Below are positions 21,757-32,375 of a stretch of DNA of 64,000 nt, piece by piece. The position numbers and the translations under genes were made by a program. Every line of letters starts with the position of its first letter. Within the stretch, counting starts at the first letter, position 1. The stretch comes from Incurvaria masculella (lineage: Eukaryota > Arthropoda > Insecta > Lepidoptera > Incurvariidae): the NCBI GenBank assembly GCA_946894095.1, contig OX335647.2:17750001-17814000 (forward strand). Direction: 5' to 3'. Below the pieces are notes generated by a model that did not search any database, had not been told where the DNA came from, and was given only the letters and a program-made list of their open reading frames with translations.

Positions 21757-21915
21757 GCCCCGATTGCACGAAGAGACGGTCGGGTTAATCAATGTTCAAA
21801 CACGTCACTTTTAGTGAACCGCATGGAGTTCCTCCCATACTGTCCATATAAAGTGACGTGTTTGATCGTACGTTGACGTTGATTTTGATATTTTGTCCTT
21901 TCGTGCACTCGGCCC
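21757..21915 (+). mobile_element. PIF/Harbinger-like MITE, copy 2
   Basis: The termini are GCCCCGATTGCACGAA and TTCGTGCACTCGGCCC, with TTA duplicated on both sides (21754-21756 and 21916-21918). The length is 159 bp. The interior includes CACTTTTAGTGAACCGCATG and ACGTTGACGTTGATTTTGAT, shared with the copies at 17634 and 36731. Confidence 0.85.
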
Positions 21916-21978
21916 TTAGAGTACCCAGAGATAGGCTAGTCTAGTTTTTTTTGTTTAACGGTAATTTAAGCTAGTTCC

Positions 21979-22026
21979 TAAAAATACTATCACATTTACT
22001 AGTAATTAAAAGTAGGTAGAGTGGCG
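21979..22026 (+). repeat. 48 bp perfect direct repeat, copy 2
   Basis: Identical over 48 bp to 20099-20146, ending AAAGTAGGTAGAGTGGCG. It is followed by GGGTTGCTC, where copy 1 continues ATTGTTGAC. Confidence 0.85.
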
Positions 22027-22740
22027 GGGTTGCTCTATTTTACTCATTTCAATCACACTGAAAGCACAGACATTCCGGTACTCAGTCATCTTATATGTTA
22101 CACTTGTTTAACAAAATGTTTCGATAATTTGTTCAACAAATTAAAGATAGATTTAGGTAAAAAGATAAAATCTTATCTGCTCACGCAACTTGTAGTCTCA
22201 TTTGGCGAGTTGGCGAGGACTTTATATAAATATAGTGAATTTTTCGCATTTAGTAATTTGAATCGATAGCGGTACATTCCGGTCTCATCAGTACCTAACC
22301 TCACACAGACGATGAAGTATCGAGTGGAAAGTATGTTAGTCTTTGAAAAGCCCATTCGTGTTGTCAACGAACGCATTGCACAGTTTGTGAAGAAATGCGT
22401 GCCGCCTGCGAGAGTGAGACTGGGAACGCACAGCCCAATGCTTCGATTGTTTCCCGCTGTTTTGTTCACAAGACATTACAAAATGTATATGCTCGTAATT
22501 AAAGCCTTCTCGCATCGCCACTAACATTTCCATTAGTACGCTACAAGCGCGTCCGTCAGCCGCCATTGTTTCTTGCGCCATTATATTTGTCTCGGAGACA
22601 ATCTTTCAAATGACGATGCTGAGAATACTCCCATATCCGGAGGAAGCATGCTTAATTATGTTTTTGCATAATAATGACAACTTTATGCTAAATGTAATGT
22701 AGAGAATGAAATTATTATTAAAACCTGGAATGTACCTTTT
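22027..22740. other. No gene seen
   Basis: Overlapping frames of 70-98 codons on both strands have no recognisable domain. No repeat from the window was recognised. Confidence 0.45.
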
Positions 22741-22743
22741 TTT

Positions 22744-22985
22744 GAAGTGAAAACTTCTTTAGCGGCGCTGAGCACTTTTTGTTGGATGGGTAAAAACTTC
22801 CAAACTCGCGTCAGGGTCACGTGATGCTGATCGAAAAAGCGTAAGATTGAAGTGAAAACTTCTTTAGCGGCGCTGAGCACTTTTTGTTCCGCACCCGCCC
22901 CCGTCGGACCGCCCGCCCCGCCCCCGGCCCCGCTCCCGCTACCGCCCCCGGCCCCGCTCCCCTTGGTGTGAAGTAGCGCTACTGG
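22744..22985. repeat. 40 bp duplication next to a CCCCGC-rich run
   Basis: GAAGTGAAAACTTCTTTAGC with CGGCGCTGAGCACTTTTTG occurs twice (about 22744-22784 and 22853-22893). The second copy continues into CCGCCCGCCCCGCCCCCGGC. AAAGTTTTCACTTCTGCCGG near 23452 looks like an inverted relative of the start, so this may be the end of a larger mobile element reaching to about 23490. Confidence 0.45.
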
Positions 22986-23027
22986 CATCGTTTTCGGAGC
23001 CCCGTGAAAGTTCTTAAGCCCATGGGC

Positions 23028-23150
23028 ACAATATCTTTATAAATTGTAGCCTATGTGTTATTCTGATGTATAAGCTATATTATTGTAAAGTTTCATTAGA
23101 ATCCATTCAGTAGTTTTTACGTGAAAGAGTAACAAACATCCATCGATTCG
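23028..23150 (+). repeat. Dispersed repeat fragment, common lepidopteran type
   Basis: TTGTAGCCTATGTGTTATTC, then TGTAAAGTTTCATTAGAATC, CATTCAGTAGTTTTTACGTG and AAAGAGTAACAAACATCC form a phrase I recognise as widely repeated in Lepidoptera. The class is not certain from this fragment. Confidence 0.5.
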
Positions 23151-23490
23151 AATCAAAACTGTTTGTTTCTTACTTCAGCTATCATAAACCGATTGTATCA
23201 GTTTTAGAAATTTGCGATGATGATTCTGGTAATAACGATGGTGAAAAAGTCGTCGAAATTATGGATGAAAGTTGATTTTTCTAAGAGATAAAAATTAATG
23301 TAATATATAAATAAATAACGATATAATATTATGAATAATAACATGTAAATTGTCATATTTGTGTACGATAGCGCAATAAATAAACATTGTATTCTACCTC
23401 ATAAATGATAGTATTTTTGTACTTATAATTAAACACAACGTTAATACTAAAGTTTTCACTTCTGCCGGCACTCCCGGAGTGCTACCGGTG

Positions 23491-23907
23491 TTTTTTTTTT
23501 TATGCGACCTGACATGGATGGCTAATACCACACAACTACCGTTATGATATTAGCCCAATACACCACATTCCCGAAGGAATTTGGGGCCATGCCAGGACCT
23601 TCCCTTTATGAGCACGGCTACATTGAACTGGATGGAAAACACGGACAATTTTTCATTGCCGCTTCGACCATCTTTTCATCCAATGCGATGGTACCAACCC
23701 GGGCGGGCTTAAACCCTACCACCTAGTAGGGGAAGGGGACCTACAGTTTTACATGGATTCCGAACCATGGAGCAGCTCGCATTCGTGACGAAATGCACTT
23801 ATCGAACTCTGAAAGAGAAAGACAGTGGTGCAAGTTGGTATTGAACCCGGGCCTCTGGTACGCTAGGCCAGTCCCCGCGCCACTAGGCTACGAGCCGCTC
23901 AATCTCC
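23491..23907 (-). mobile_element. tRNA-derived SINE, full length and young
   Basis: A T11 tail (23491-23501) begins the reverse copy, followed by the complete body. At the far end lies the tRNA-like head, reading on the minus strand GTAGCCTAGTGGCGCGGG (A box fits TRGCNNAGYNGG) and GGGTTCAATACC (B box). It is nearly identical to the copy at 25011, which implies recent activity of this subfamily. RNA polymerase III transcription is expected from the boxes. Confidence 0.92.
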
Positions 23908-25010
23908 CTCAGTTGTATCTATGAGCTAATCGCAATGACTCTAAATTATATATCAACAGTTAAGTGTGTATGAGTGTATACTCATAAATACATAACAAAA
24001 ATAGGTAAATACGATTTAAATCTTATTTCGTTTTACTTACTGTTCGATGTCTCCAAAAACTTACGCTCTCTAACCGTTCGTACCTGTCGAACTAACGAAA
24101 AGTAATACTCTTTTCTTTATTATAGATTTGTTAATTTAGTTGTCACAAAACCGAAAATTTATTTGTTTCCTATGCGCCGTCCATAGCTTCTATTACGAGT
24201 TAAAAATCACTTGTAGTCATTAAATAAAATAAATGTGTTGAAAATATGTTTCTACACGAAACTAAAAATCTGTGGACGGGCCAATGAAAGAAGTGATGAT
24301 ATAAGTCAATGGGACGGGCATATTTTAGTGTATTCCTCAAATGCCTGCTCTATTCAATAATGTTAACCGGCGAAATCAATGATCTTAGCGATTTTTCCAT
24401 ACCTGATTTGTAACTCGTAATTTTTTTTTGTTCTGAATAATTTAACGGGTTTCTTGCTCATTTTCCCACTTTAGTTTGGCTATCAAGTTTTTATTAACCT
24501 TTAGACATTACATTTAAGAGCGTCAATAAGTTGTTCATAAACGTAATTTTCTTGTGCCCTAAAATCTTTTCTGGGTTCCCAATTGAGTTACTGAACTAGT
24601 TTTCATATTAATAATAATTGTTGGCTTACGTGTAATTTGTTATTTTAGTGCATTTTATTGGAATACTTACCACATATCTTGTTTAGTACGCATGTCCTAC
24701 TTTTACCATTTATTTTCTGTCGACCGTAGGCAGAATCTGTATTCTACAAATTAACTCAATACCGTTCTGGGTCATTCGGATGTGTATGTGTTAACAAATT
24801 GTTTTACAACATAATTCTGCATGTTTATTGCGTCATTGGCAACAGTATGTTCGTTGCGGCAACAGCACTTGACATTTTAGCGCCTGGTTAAAGTATTCTC
24901 ACACATCTCCATTTACAGCTTCGTCCTATTTAGCGAACACTGCCGAGCTGCTGATTACATCCTTTAAATAATTTAATTTCAAGTTCTGCACGGTGTAAAT
25001 CGACTCGTAT
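23908..25010. other. No gene seen
   Basis: This is the spacer between two near-identical SINEs. It is AT-rich with no frame above about 60 codons and no recognised repeat. Confidence 0.5.
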
Positions 25011-25425
25011 TTTTTTTATGCGACCTGACATGGATGGCTGTATTAGCCATCACACAACTACCGTTATGATATCAGCCCAATACACCACATTCCCGAAGGA
25101 ATTAGTTGCCATGCCAGGACCTTCCCTTTATGAGCACGGCTACATTGAACTGGATGGAAAACACGGACAATTTTTCATTGCCGCTTCGACCATCTTTTCA
25201 TCCAATGCGATGGTACCAACCCGGGCGGGCTTAAACCCTACCACCTAGTAGGGGAAGAGGACCTACAGTTTTACATGGATTCCGAACCATGGAGCAGCTC
25301 GCATTCGTGACGAAATGCACTTATCGAACTCTGAAAGAGAAAGACAGTGGTGCATGTTGGTATTGAACCCGGGCCTCTGGTACGCTAGGCCAGTCCCCGC
25401 GCCACTAGTCTACGAGCCGCTCAAT
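25011..25425 (-). mobile_element. tRNA-derived SINE, full length and young
   Basis: The reverse copy starts with a T-run and TATGCGACCTGACATGGATG. It carries the whole body and ends with the A-box complement CCACTAGTCTACGAGC. It differs from the copy at 23491 by only a few substitutions plus a small rearrangement near TGTATTAGCCATCACAC. Confidence 0.92.
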
Positions 25426-26526
25426 GCAGGAATGTATACACTATCGCATTACTCACTTTGTTTAATTAATTTCCTTATTATTCTATTTTCTTCGCTATTA
25501 TGTTTATTGTTATGTACTCCGAGTAAAGAAATACATTCTTATTTATTATGTGAATAGTGAGGCAGATACTCTAAAGAAAAAGATTGATAATTACCTAAAT
25601 ATACCACACATAAAAGAAACACATATCACCTAGCCCATACGTAGAAAGGTTTTCTTTGTACTGTATACAGGAGGAGATGTATTTGCAGATGAGAGAGCCC
25701 TTCGATTTTTATTGTACATAAAACGATTTTAATTGTACTCAAAGGGAGACACTATTCCCAATTACGTTTCAGAGAAACTTTACGGATGTTCTGTCTGTCT
25801 CCTTAGATGAAAAAGAATTTTCATTTTTAATTTAAGTCTGTCTCGACTGTTGACACGGTGCTGTAAATGGCAAGTGCCACAAGGACGATATCCACTCCCT
25901 ATTCTCCAGATAGCGTCTGATATAGGTATCGGAGCTGTATTTGCACGCTCTCCGTCCGCAACCGAAACCGCTAATGCTTCAACCCACGCTCGGAATGGAG
26001 TTTTGGTTCCCCGCTTTCTTTCCGGGACGCTCGCTGCGCGCAGAGTAACCGCCCGGACGTTTGCTTGTCGGGCAACACACATTGACCAGTCCTAGCTAAT
26101 GTGCAACGAAGACACAAAGATGTGAATTTTACTTCTGACCCCACCATTATTAAATCTTCTAGTCATAGTTTACACTACGCTACAATGTTCTTCTTTGTAG
26201 AGAGGATCAAACCCTCTCTGTAGCAACTGGTCTCACCTGAGGTTAATTCTGCCATAGTCGAGTCTTGACATATGCTCATTGTTTACGGTACAAAAAGGCG
26301 ACTGCAAATGTAATACGTCAAAGATCGATCTCCGAGTTGTGACAGGCAAATTATTTCAAACGCCCGCAGTCGTGAATGTAAACATTTACCTGTCGTCAGT
26401 CACTCGCCTTGCGTTCATTTGTGGCGTTATTTATGCATTTGTCCTTTTGTCCTCGCAATCAGCGCGCCCGCGCACACGGTGTTGCCCACTGTGGCGTTAC
26501 ACCGCGCCGTGCCTCTTCTGCCGTGT
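25426..26526. other. No gene seen
   Basis: Frames of 80-110 codons overlap on both strands (25780-26095 and 26279-26611) without recognisable domains. The latter runs into the ACGG repeat. No host gene is supported. Confidence 0.45.
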
Positions 26527-26800
26527 TCTCAAGTGCGAGTCGGACTCGCACACAAGGGTTCCGTACCATCGTAAAAGATTGATTACAAAAAAATCACGTT
26601 TCACCCTTTAATTTTAATTATTTTTTAATTTTACCTATTTGTTGTTATAGCGGCAAAATAAATACACACTCGGTGAAATTTTCCGCTGTCTATCTGTTAC
26701 GGTTACTGAGATACAGCCCTCTGACAGACGGACGGACGTACAGCGGAGACTTAGTCATAGGGTTCCGTTGGCACCCTTTGGGTAAGGAACCCTAAAAAAC
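26527..26800 (+). repeat. ACGG-microsatellite dispersed repeat
   Basis: It starts at CAAGTGCGAGTCGGACTCGC, having lost the leading AACCGGC. It continues GGGTTCCGTACCATCG and TTGTTATAGCGGCAAAATA, has only two or three ACGG units, and ends GGTAAGGAACCCTAAAAA. Confidence 0.85.
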
Positions 26801-27043
26801 TTTGCTAAAGTCGAATTGTACTCGCCGGGGGACAAACTTTATACGACTCCACACAATAGACTGATCCCAGAACCACAAGTCCGACTTGTTACCCTAATTG
26901 GCGTTAACGGAACTTCAAAGTTACTTAAAAACGTCAAACGTTACTACTTATTCTGCTGTTTTACTTCTTTAAGCTGTCAAAATCAAACTCGGACTCCGGA
27001 TTCGTATGAAAACGCAGAGTCGGAGTAAACGGCAATGTCAAAC

Positions 27044-27123
27044 TCCTTCGGGAACGTGGTGTTGGTGTTGGAACGGTAGTTGTGTCGTATTAACCATCCG
27101 TAACAGGTCGCATAAAAAAAACC
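27044..27123 (+). mobile_element. SINE 3' fragment nested in TIR element
   Basis: CCTTCGGGAACGTGGTGTTG, GGAACGGTAGTTGTGTCG, TATTAACCATCCGTAACAGG and TCGCATAAAAAAAA match the SINE tail. It is 5' truncated and is followed by the G-run. Confidence 0.75.
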
Positions 27124-27128
27124 TATTT

Positions 27129-27144
27129 GGGGGGGGGGGGGGGG
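27129..27144 (+). repeat. G16 homopolymer
   Basis: An uninterrupted run of 16 G bases just after the A-tail of the nested SINE fragment. It could form a G-quadruplex, and it is also a place where sequencing length errors are likely. Confidence 0.85.
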
Positions 27145-27293
27145 CGATAAGTAAGCTTTCAAATCAAACTCAGACTTGCAAATGTTATTTCGCTTAACGC
27201 CCACTGCGCGCGCTGTTCTATTCACCATACGTTTGGAAACGCTAGTCGATCGGTTAGCCGTAAACGCCAATATAGGTGAGGAGTCGGACTAGG

Positions 27294-28010
27294 GGCTCAG
27301 ATAGCAAAAGAAGATACATTATTGTTTATTTGTTAATATCGTGTTGCTTTACAACGTTTTTGCTCACCGTGCTGATATTGACCTAGGAATCGAAGGACAG
27401 ATTTCACACACTACGCAACCCACTCATTAGATGACACGTGGGTGGTCCCGCGGTCAGTGTACCTATCGTTTATAAAAGCGAGACCGAAACATGTATCGAT
27501 CGCAGATTGTGATATGTAGTTTGCACGGTGTTGCAAGGTGTCGAGAGCGTTAATTGCCGATAAGACAAAACCTGCCCGCATTCAGCGTATAATTGCGAAG
27601 ACCTTGCGCTTTCTTGACTCGCCGTACTCTGTACGTACAGGTTGGCAAATCGAGCAGTTAATCAATGTTATTACACTCGCAGACATCAATCATTGGCTCG
27701 ATTTCAGATCTCACGAGCAAAGTGAAAAGGCTTTTTTTATGCAGCCCTAGTTATGCATTACGCGCCGTTCAATTAATTATATGATATTTACATGTTCTTT
27801 ATCGACCATAGAATTTGTGCACGGCTCGATGCGTGGGCCAACCGTTGAATGAAATCTTTATGTATGAGCAGTGCACGTGTACATTTAGCATGAGCGACTA
27901 GCTCTTGCTAAACATTGGTAGCTTGTGAAATCACTGCTTGCATAATGTATATGCTAATTATAAATGCATGGAACAATCTATTAGTTAGGTTAAGATATAT
28001 TAAGGGGGTT
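27294..28010. other. No gene seen
   Basis: A 70-codon frame (27538-27750) has no recognisable domain. A TATA-like TTTATAAAAGCG lies at about 27470-27480 with no clear downstream gene. Otherwise unassigned. Confidence 0.4.
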
Positions 28011-28390
28011 TTAGCACCCGATATTACATTCAGTTCCATTAGGGCGTAAGTGAAAGCACATTTTATTATTTTTAAAAATAAGTACAACTGATTTTGAAAT
28101 TTCAAAAAGATGAAAGATAAATTGATTTTTTAGCTGTATTTGAAACATATAATTATATATATCTGAGGCTCCCATTCTTTGTTCAAACTTTTTGTATGCT
28201 ATTCATTCATATATTTGCCCCGTTTGAGCAATCAAAGCATCGGGGTACAGTTTTATTTTTAAATTATGGCTAGACCATCAATCTACAAATGAACTTTTTT
28301 GATTATAGAAATTCGCTGTAGTTATTTTTAGTAAAATGAAATGTTTTTTACTCACGCCCTTATATAACTGAATGCAATTAGGTGCTAACA
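28011..28390. mobile_element. Inverted-repeat MITE, ~380 bp
   Basis: Arms of about 58-60 bp. The left reads TTAGCACCCGATATTACATT, CAGTTCCATTAGGGCG and AAAGCACATTTTATTA. The right reads the diverged reverse complement: TAAAATGAAATGTTTTTTAC, CGCCCTTATATAACTG and AATGCAATTAGGTGCTAA. The loop of about 260 bp is non-coding. It is old, judging by arm divergence. Confidence 0.6.
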
Positions 28391-28579
28391 CAGTGCTAGC
28401 GCCTTATTGCATCAGAGGTTTAAGTAAAGGTGTAAGTTATGAAATATATTTGTTTCAATTGGCCCCTTGAAGCCCTTTATATGTTCATATAAGAAACGTG
28501 AAAATACAGAAAGTAAATAAACATCATTACATTAATCGTAACCATGGAATGCAGTCCGTGCCGAGGTATTTCCCCCATA

Positions 28580-28740
28580 GTACAAACTGGGGCCTTCAAA
28601 CGCGGTGTGAAGAAGCATCTGGCAGGCCGGCATGGTTTTCACCACAGAATATTCCGTGGTTTTCACAGCCCTCCTGCAAGTTCGTTGGGCACCTTTAATC
28701 CGAGGACCTGGCGTATGCAATATCCCGCGCTTCACATAAA
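28580..28740 (+). pseudogene. Possible LINE C-terminal fragment
   Basis: The translated phrase GAFKRGVKKHLAGRHGF resembles the FKrgv.kHL segment near the C-terminus of lepidopteran LINE ORF2 proteins. A related phrase, LGSFKHGVKKHLSGRHG, occurs at about 39035. Both are followed by words ending in CGCGCTTMACAT. The assignment is tentative. Confidence 0.35.
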
Positions 28741-28769
28741 ACATATCTTCAATTGCTCCGCTAACTAAT

Positions 28770-29185
28770 GTTGAACATTATACATGAGAAAGTTTGTGTG
28801 TTCGTTATTCAAACAATCCATAGGTTTGGATTAAACTTGGTAGATTATATGTCTATCTTGTGGATTACAACACATACCGTATACAAGTGAACAACAAAAT
28901 AATTGTTGTTCCGTTATTCGATTAACTATCGTAAAAATAAAAAGTTATCAACTTGGTATCTTGGGTCTAATTAAATAATTCGTAGGGCCCTCTGATGATA
29001 GACGCTGATTTATGTGTGGCAGTACATACTGTGATTTAACGGCACTAAAGGGACCGGACCATAAATCGTTTAGATATAACTTACGGGCTTGCACACAATT
29101 GGTTGGACCGTAACTTTTAATTGCCATTATAAAAACTTTAATCAAGCACATTTGGTCTTTCTTCAGGTTTTAATTATGTTTTTAT
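28770..29185. other. No gene seen
   Basis: Unassigned sequence upstream of the possible ratchet splice site. No recognised repeat. Confidence 0.4.
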
Positions 29186-29203
29186 TTTGGTTGCAGGTAA
29201 GTT
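29175..29203 (+). promoter_or_regulatory. Candidate recursive splice site (AG|GTAAGT)
   Basis: A T-rich tract (TTATGTTTTTATTTTGGTTG) is followed by CAG and then the perfect donor GTAAGT. The junction is between 29196 and 29197. Juxtaposed acceptor and donor with no exon between them is the known form of intronic ratchet points in long insect introns. No flanking exon is visible in the window, so the host gene and even the strand of transcription are inference. Confidence 0.35.
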
Positions 29204-30165
29204 GCCGGTTTTATTACTCCAGAATTACGGGTTTCAAATTCCGTGGCCGTCGACAAACTTCCTCAGTCTGGTGAATGTGTGTGGCTTGTCCGATGGCATT
29301 GCTGCGAAATGTATGTAAGTGCAAGAAAAATCTGTAGGATAGAGTATACACTATACAATACGAAAACATAAAAATAGAGTCGGCCTGATATTTAACCAAG
29401 TGCCTCTTCATATTCAGTTTGCTTATAGGTAGCTTTATCACACAGTAGTAGGCAGATCGGTCAAATAAAATGTTATAGAAATATCGATCGAAACAACATC
29501 GTGGACGTGACAGCGATTTTGATCTCAAATAAATTACGCCATCAGCGGCCATTGAGGCGAAAACACACACATTGATTAGTTCTCCGATTGTAAATGTACC
29601 TAATGTATGTAATATATTTAAATTATAATTATTTAAAATAAAAATGACAATAACTAAATAATACAAACATTGCAAATGTACACGCAAATACATTTTTGCT
29701 TTTAGTACCCGATACAACTAACCATAAAGCGAAGGCCGCGCTGGAGAGTAGTCGTTTCACCTCAGTAGGTACAAAACATGCGCTTGATAAAGACCAACGT
29801 CGTCGGATCTAAGTCCCTAAATTGAGAGATCCTCCAACTCCGAAGGGATGTCTGTCTAGGTATATTCCTGGCTGAACTACCGAACCAATTTTTATTCAAC
29901 CCTCCAAAAACTTTTCATCTTGACATACGAGTACACAAACATCAAAATGTAATACTTATTGGAAACAAAATAAGGTAACAACGCTGTGTTGGCATGGAAT
30001 GAAAGCGTTGAAATGAGTGGAACAAATCCGTAAATATGCTGGACATATTACTTATGGATATTTACGGTTAGACATCTTTTTTACATTATTACATACACCC
30101 ATCAAGACAAACAGTGTAAATCTAAACGAAAGTAACAGTTTTAAAAAACTGTAATTTTTTTAAAC
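29204..30165. other. No gene seen
   Basis: A 167-codon minus-strand frame (29214-29717) is open, but its composition is low-complexity (F, Y, I rich) and no domain is recognisable. I treat it as a chance frame. Confidence 0.4.
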
Positions 30166-30169
30166 TCTT

Positions 30170-30365
30170 TTTAGTATTTCCCATCCTTAGGAGTAGTATT
30201 CTTTCAAAAAATTATGAAAGGACCACCCCTGAGATATTTACTACAAATGAGAAAAATTATTATTCAAATCGGTTGATACTTTGCGGAGATGTCGTGCAGG
30301 TTCGACACACAACAAAAAAAAATACAGACGAATAGAGAACCTCCTCTTTTTTTTAAGTTGGTTAA
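30170..30365 (-). repeat. CTTCAAAA-GGAGG dispersed repeat fragment
   Basis: Read on the minus strand: TTAACCAACTTAAAAAAAAG, AGGAGGTTCTCTATTCGTC, then CAACCGATTTGAATAA and ATCTCAGGGGTGGTCC. This parallels the repeat at 31640 (CCGACTTCAAAAAAGGAGG, GGAGGTTATCAATTCGTCGG, ACCGATTTGAAAAATTC). Confidence 0.65.
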
Positions 30366-30792
30366 CAATACAATCAAAGGAATGTTTTGAAGACTGAAAT
30401 ACAACATTATAATTTATTTGATCATAAATGTGCATGAATTATAGCATCGTGCGTTAATAAGTGTGGTGTTATCCATCAAAGTAATCTTGACCTTGCCAGA
30501 GACTCATTCACCTGAGTTTACGAAGTACAGGCAGGCTCGCTTTATCTTCTGATAACATAAAGTAATTACATTTTTGACATTGGTTTCACGGTCAAGAGTA
30601 ACTTATAAGCAAGATAGGTACATGCTGCTATGCGACTACATGCTACAGCTTTGTGAAAGGCACTTACAAATAATAGTGGTTTCAATGCACCACTAAAGTG
30701 CAAAGTAGAATTTTTAATCAGACTAAGCAAACTGACAGGCTTATACCACTTTGTAAAATCTTGTTGCCATGGTCAGTGCAGAGTGATGTATG
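30366..30792. other. No gene seen
   Basis: Unassigned AT-rich sequence ending at the TTAA of the next MITE. Confidence 0.5.
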
Positions 30793-30796
30793 TTAA

Positions 30797-31322
30797 GGTG
30801 GCCCATCCCGCTTATCTCCCCATACAAAAGGGGAAAGAAGATCACGCCCATATTTCTTGTCAGAGATCCAAAATTTTGCTCAAAATAGCTTTTTTTGATC
30901 GAACTAGATGTCTGATGACCATTGGCATTGTAAAATTGTGTTTGGTGTCTAAGTTCGCATTTTTCGCGCGTTTTATACAATAACTTTGGAGGTGGATTAC
31001 GCAATGATAAAGTAAGAACATCTTAAAAAGATTAGTCATCAGACATAGCTTATTTAATCAAGATTTATAATCTATTTGGTTTTTGTTCGATTTTTTGCTA
31101 CAGCGGTCGTAATTTACTTTTAGCTATAAGTCGTTTTGAAATTAAAATTTTCGTAAATCTTACCAAATCATACACTATGCACATTGTCTTTTTTGTGGAC
31201 ATGTTGCATCTTCCTCATCACGGAGCCTGTCTTATTCTTTGAAACAGAGAAGGTCCCATAGCGCAACAGCACGGTTTTGTACCGTGCCCGCTAATGAGTT
31301 AGGCCCGCCGGGTTGGGCCACC
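30797..31322 (+). mobile_element. TTAA-flanked MITE, complete copy (piggyBac-like)
   Basis: The termini GGTGGCCCATCCCG and CGGGTTGGGCCACC form an inverted pair with one mismatch. The element is bracketed by TTAA (30793-30796 and 31323-31326). The 526 bp interior is non-coding and nearly identical to the copies at 7379 and 35085. TTAA targeting is the hallmark of piggyBac transposases. The attribution rests on the target site and TIR only. Confidence 0.85.
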
Positions 31323-31326
31323 TTAA

Positions 31327-31639
31327 GTTGCGATATAGAACCAAACACACTTCGGAATTATGGGTTCTACTCGCCACTCTTATTATTGTTACTTATACTT
31401 ACTGAAATAACATTCCTAAAAGGAGTTACACTGAATATTCATTGAATAATAGGGTTCACTCTATACATGTTTGTGCGTAGATATTAAGAAACACATTTTT
31501 TTTACAACTAAAGTTTTTAAACCAAGACGTTTTTGTTTTCAGCATCACCTCCTGTTACATCTGACTACGTGTTTCTATATTTTTGAGTATTTTCATAATA
31601 GACTGGAGCCGGATTCAGTGAGTGATTCGTGTCAATCCT
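31327..31639. other. No gene seen
   Basis: Short spacer between two repeats. AT-rich and unassigned. Confidence 0.5.
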
Positions 31640-32340
31640 TTTATTAACCGACTTCAAAAAAGGAGGAGGTTATCAATTCGTCGGAATCTTTTTTTTTTTT
31701 TTATGTATGTTCACCGATTACTCGAAGACCACTGGACCGATTTGAAAAATTCTTTTTTTGTTCGAAAGGGTATACTTTCTAGTTGGTCCCATTTTTTTTT
31801 ATCAAAATCGGTTCAGTAGTTTGGTACTTAACTATACCAACATCGAATTTCTTAACCCCGCGAACCCAGAAATGTGATTTTTTAGTTACAGTAGCTTTCT
31901 TTTCGGGTGAGATTGCTCAGTATGAGAGATTTTTTTTTACTTCAACTGTTGGGGGTATTCAAGGGGGTAAAAGAGGGCAAATTGCACACATTTCTATCTC
32001 TGGAGCCGCTGAACCCAGAAATGTCAGAGTATGTTTGTTTTAGATGGGAATGCTTAAGAAGAAAATTTGGAAATTATACTATTAGGGGGGTAAAACAGGT
32101 CAAAATGAACACATTTAGGCGAAAACCACTCATGTTGAGATCTCTGAAACCAATTATCCTGGAAACTTAAAAGTTTTCAGTGACTTCTTGTTAAGACGAA
32201 AAGGCTCGCTCACAACGGATTTTACAAAATTCAACTGTTAAGGGGGGATAAACGAGGCCGATATGTACACATTTTCATACAACTTAAACTTACGCAAGAA
32301 ACAGACTATCCGAAACGATGTAAGGATGAGAAATTCAGAA
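31640..32340 (+). repeat. CTTCAAAA-GGAGG dispersed repeat with internal tandem units
   Basis: It starts ACCGACTTCAAAAAAGGAGG and GGTTATCAATTCGTCGG, then ATGTATGTTCACCGATTACT, CGAAGACCACTGGACCG and ATCAAAATCGGTTCAGTAG. From about 31935 three diverged units recur, each AACTGTT or TACTATT, GGGGGGTA, AAAA, then AC(A/T)CATTT (near 31945, 32080 and 32230). This is a familiar lepidopteran repeat. The class is not evident, and there is no coding frame. Confidence 0.7.
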
Positions 32341-32375
32341 GCTCAGCGGTTCCGGTCATTCGTTGTTTTGTCTTT

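Larger units (their letters stand above)
26876..27293. mobile_element. TIR element (family of 42435) with nested SINE fragment
   Basis: The ends AGTCCGACTTGTTACCCTAA and AATATAGGTGAGGAGTCGGACT are inverted. Inside, TTGGCGTTAACGG faces CCGTAAACGCCAA. Interior words such as TTTACTTCTTTAAGCTGTC and TTCGCTTAACGCCCACTGCG match the intact copy at 42435. A SINE 3' fragment (27044-27123) and a G-run interrupt the middle. Confidence 0.7.

Noticed and set aside
22683..22988. Glycine-rich 101-codon minus-strand frame resembling a structural protein.
   Set aside because: The glycine run comes from the CCCCGC-rich repeat and the remainder repeats VLSAAKEVFTS because of the 40 bp duplication. No gene evidence.
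27465..27550. TTTATAAAAGCG followed by a start codon as a promoter for the 27538 frame.
   Set aside because: The 70-codon frame has no recognisable domain and no conserved initiator at the right distance.
29214..29717. 167-codon open frame on the minus strand, the longest outside clear repeat or LINE sequence except the 174- and 172-codon RT frames.
   Set aside because: Low-complexity F/I/Y-rich composition with no domain or splice context. AT-rich DNA can produce this by chance.
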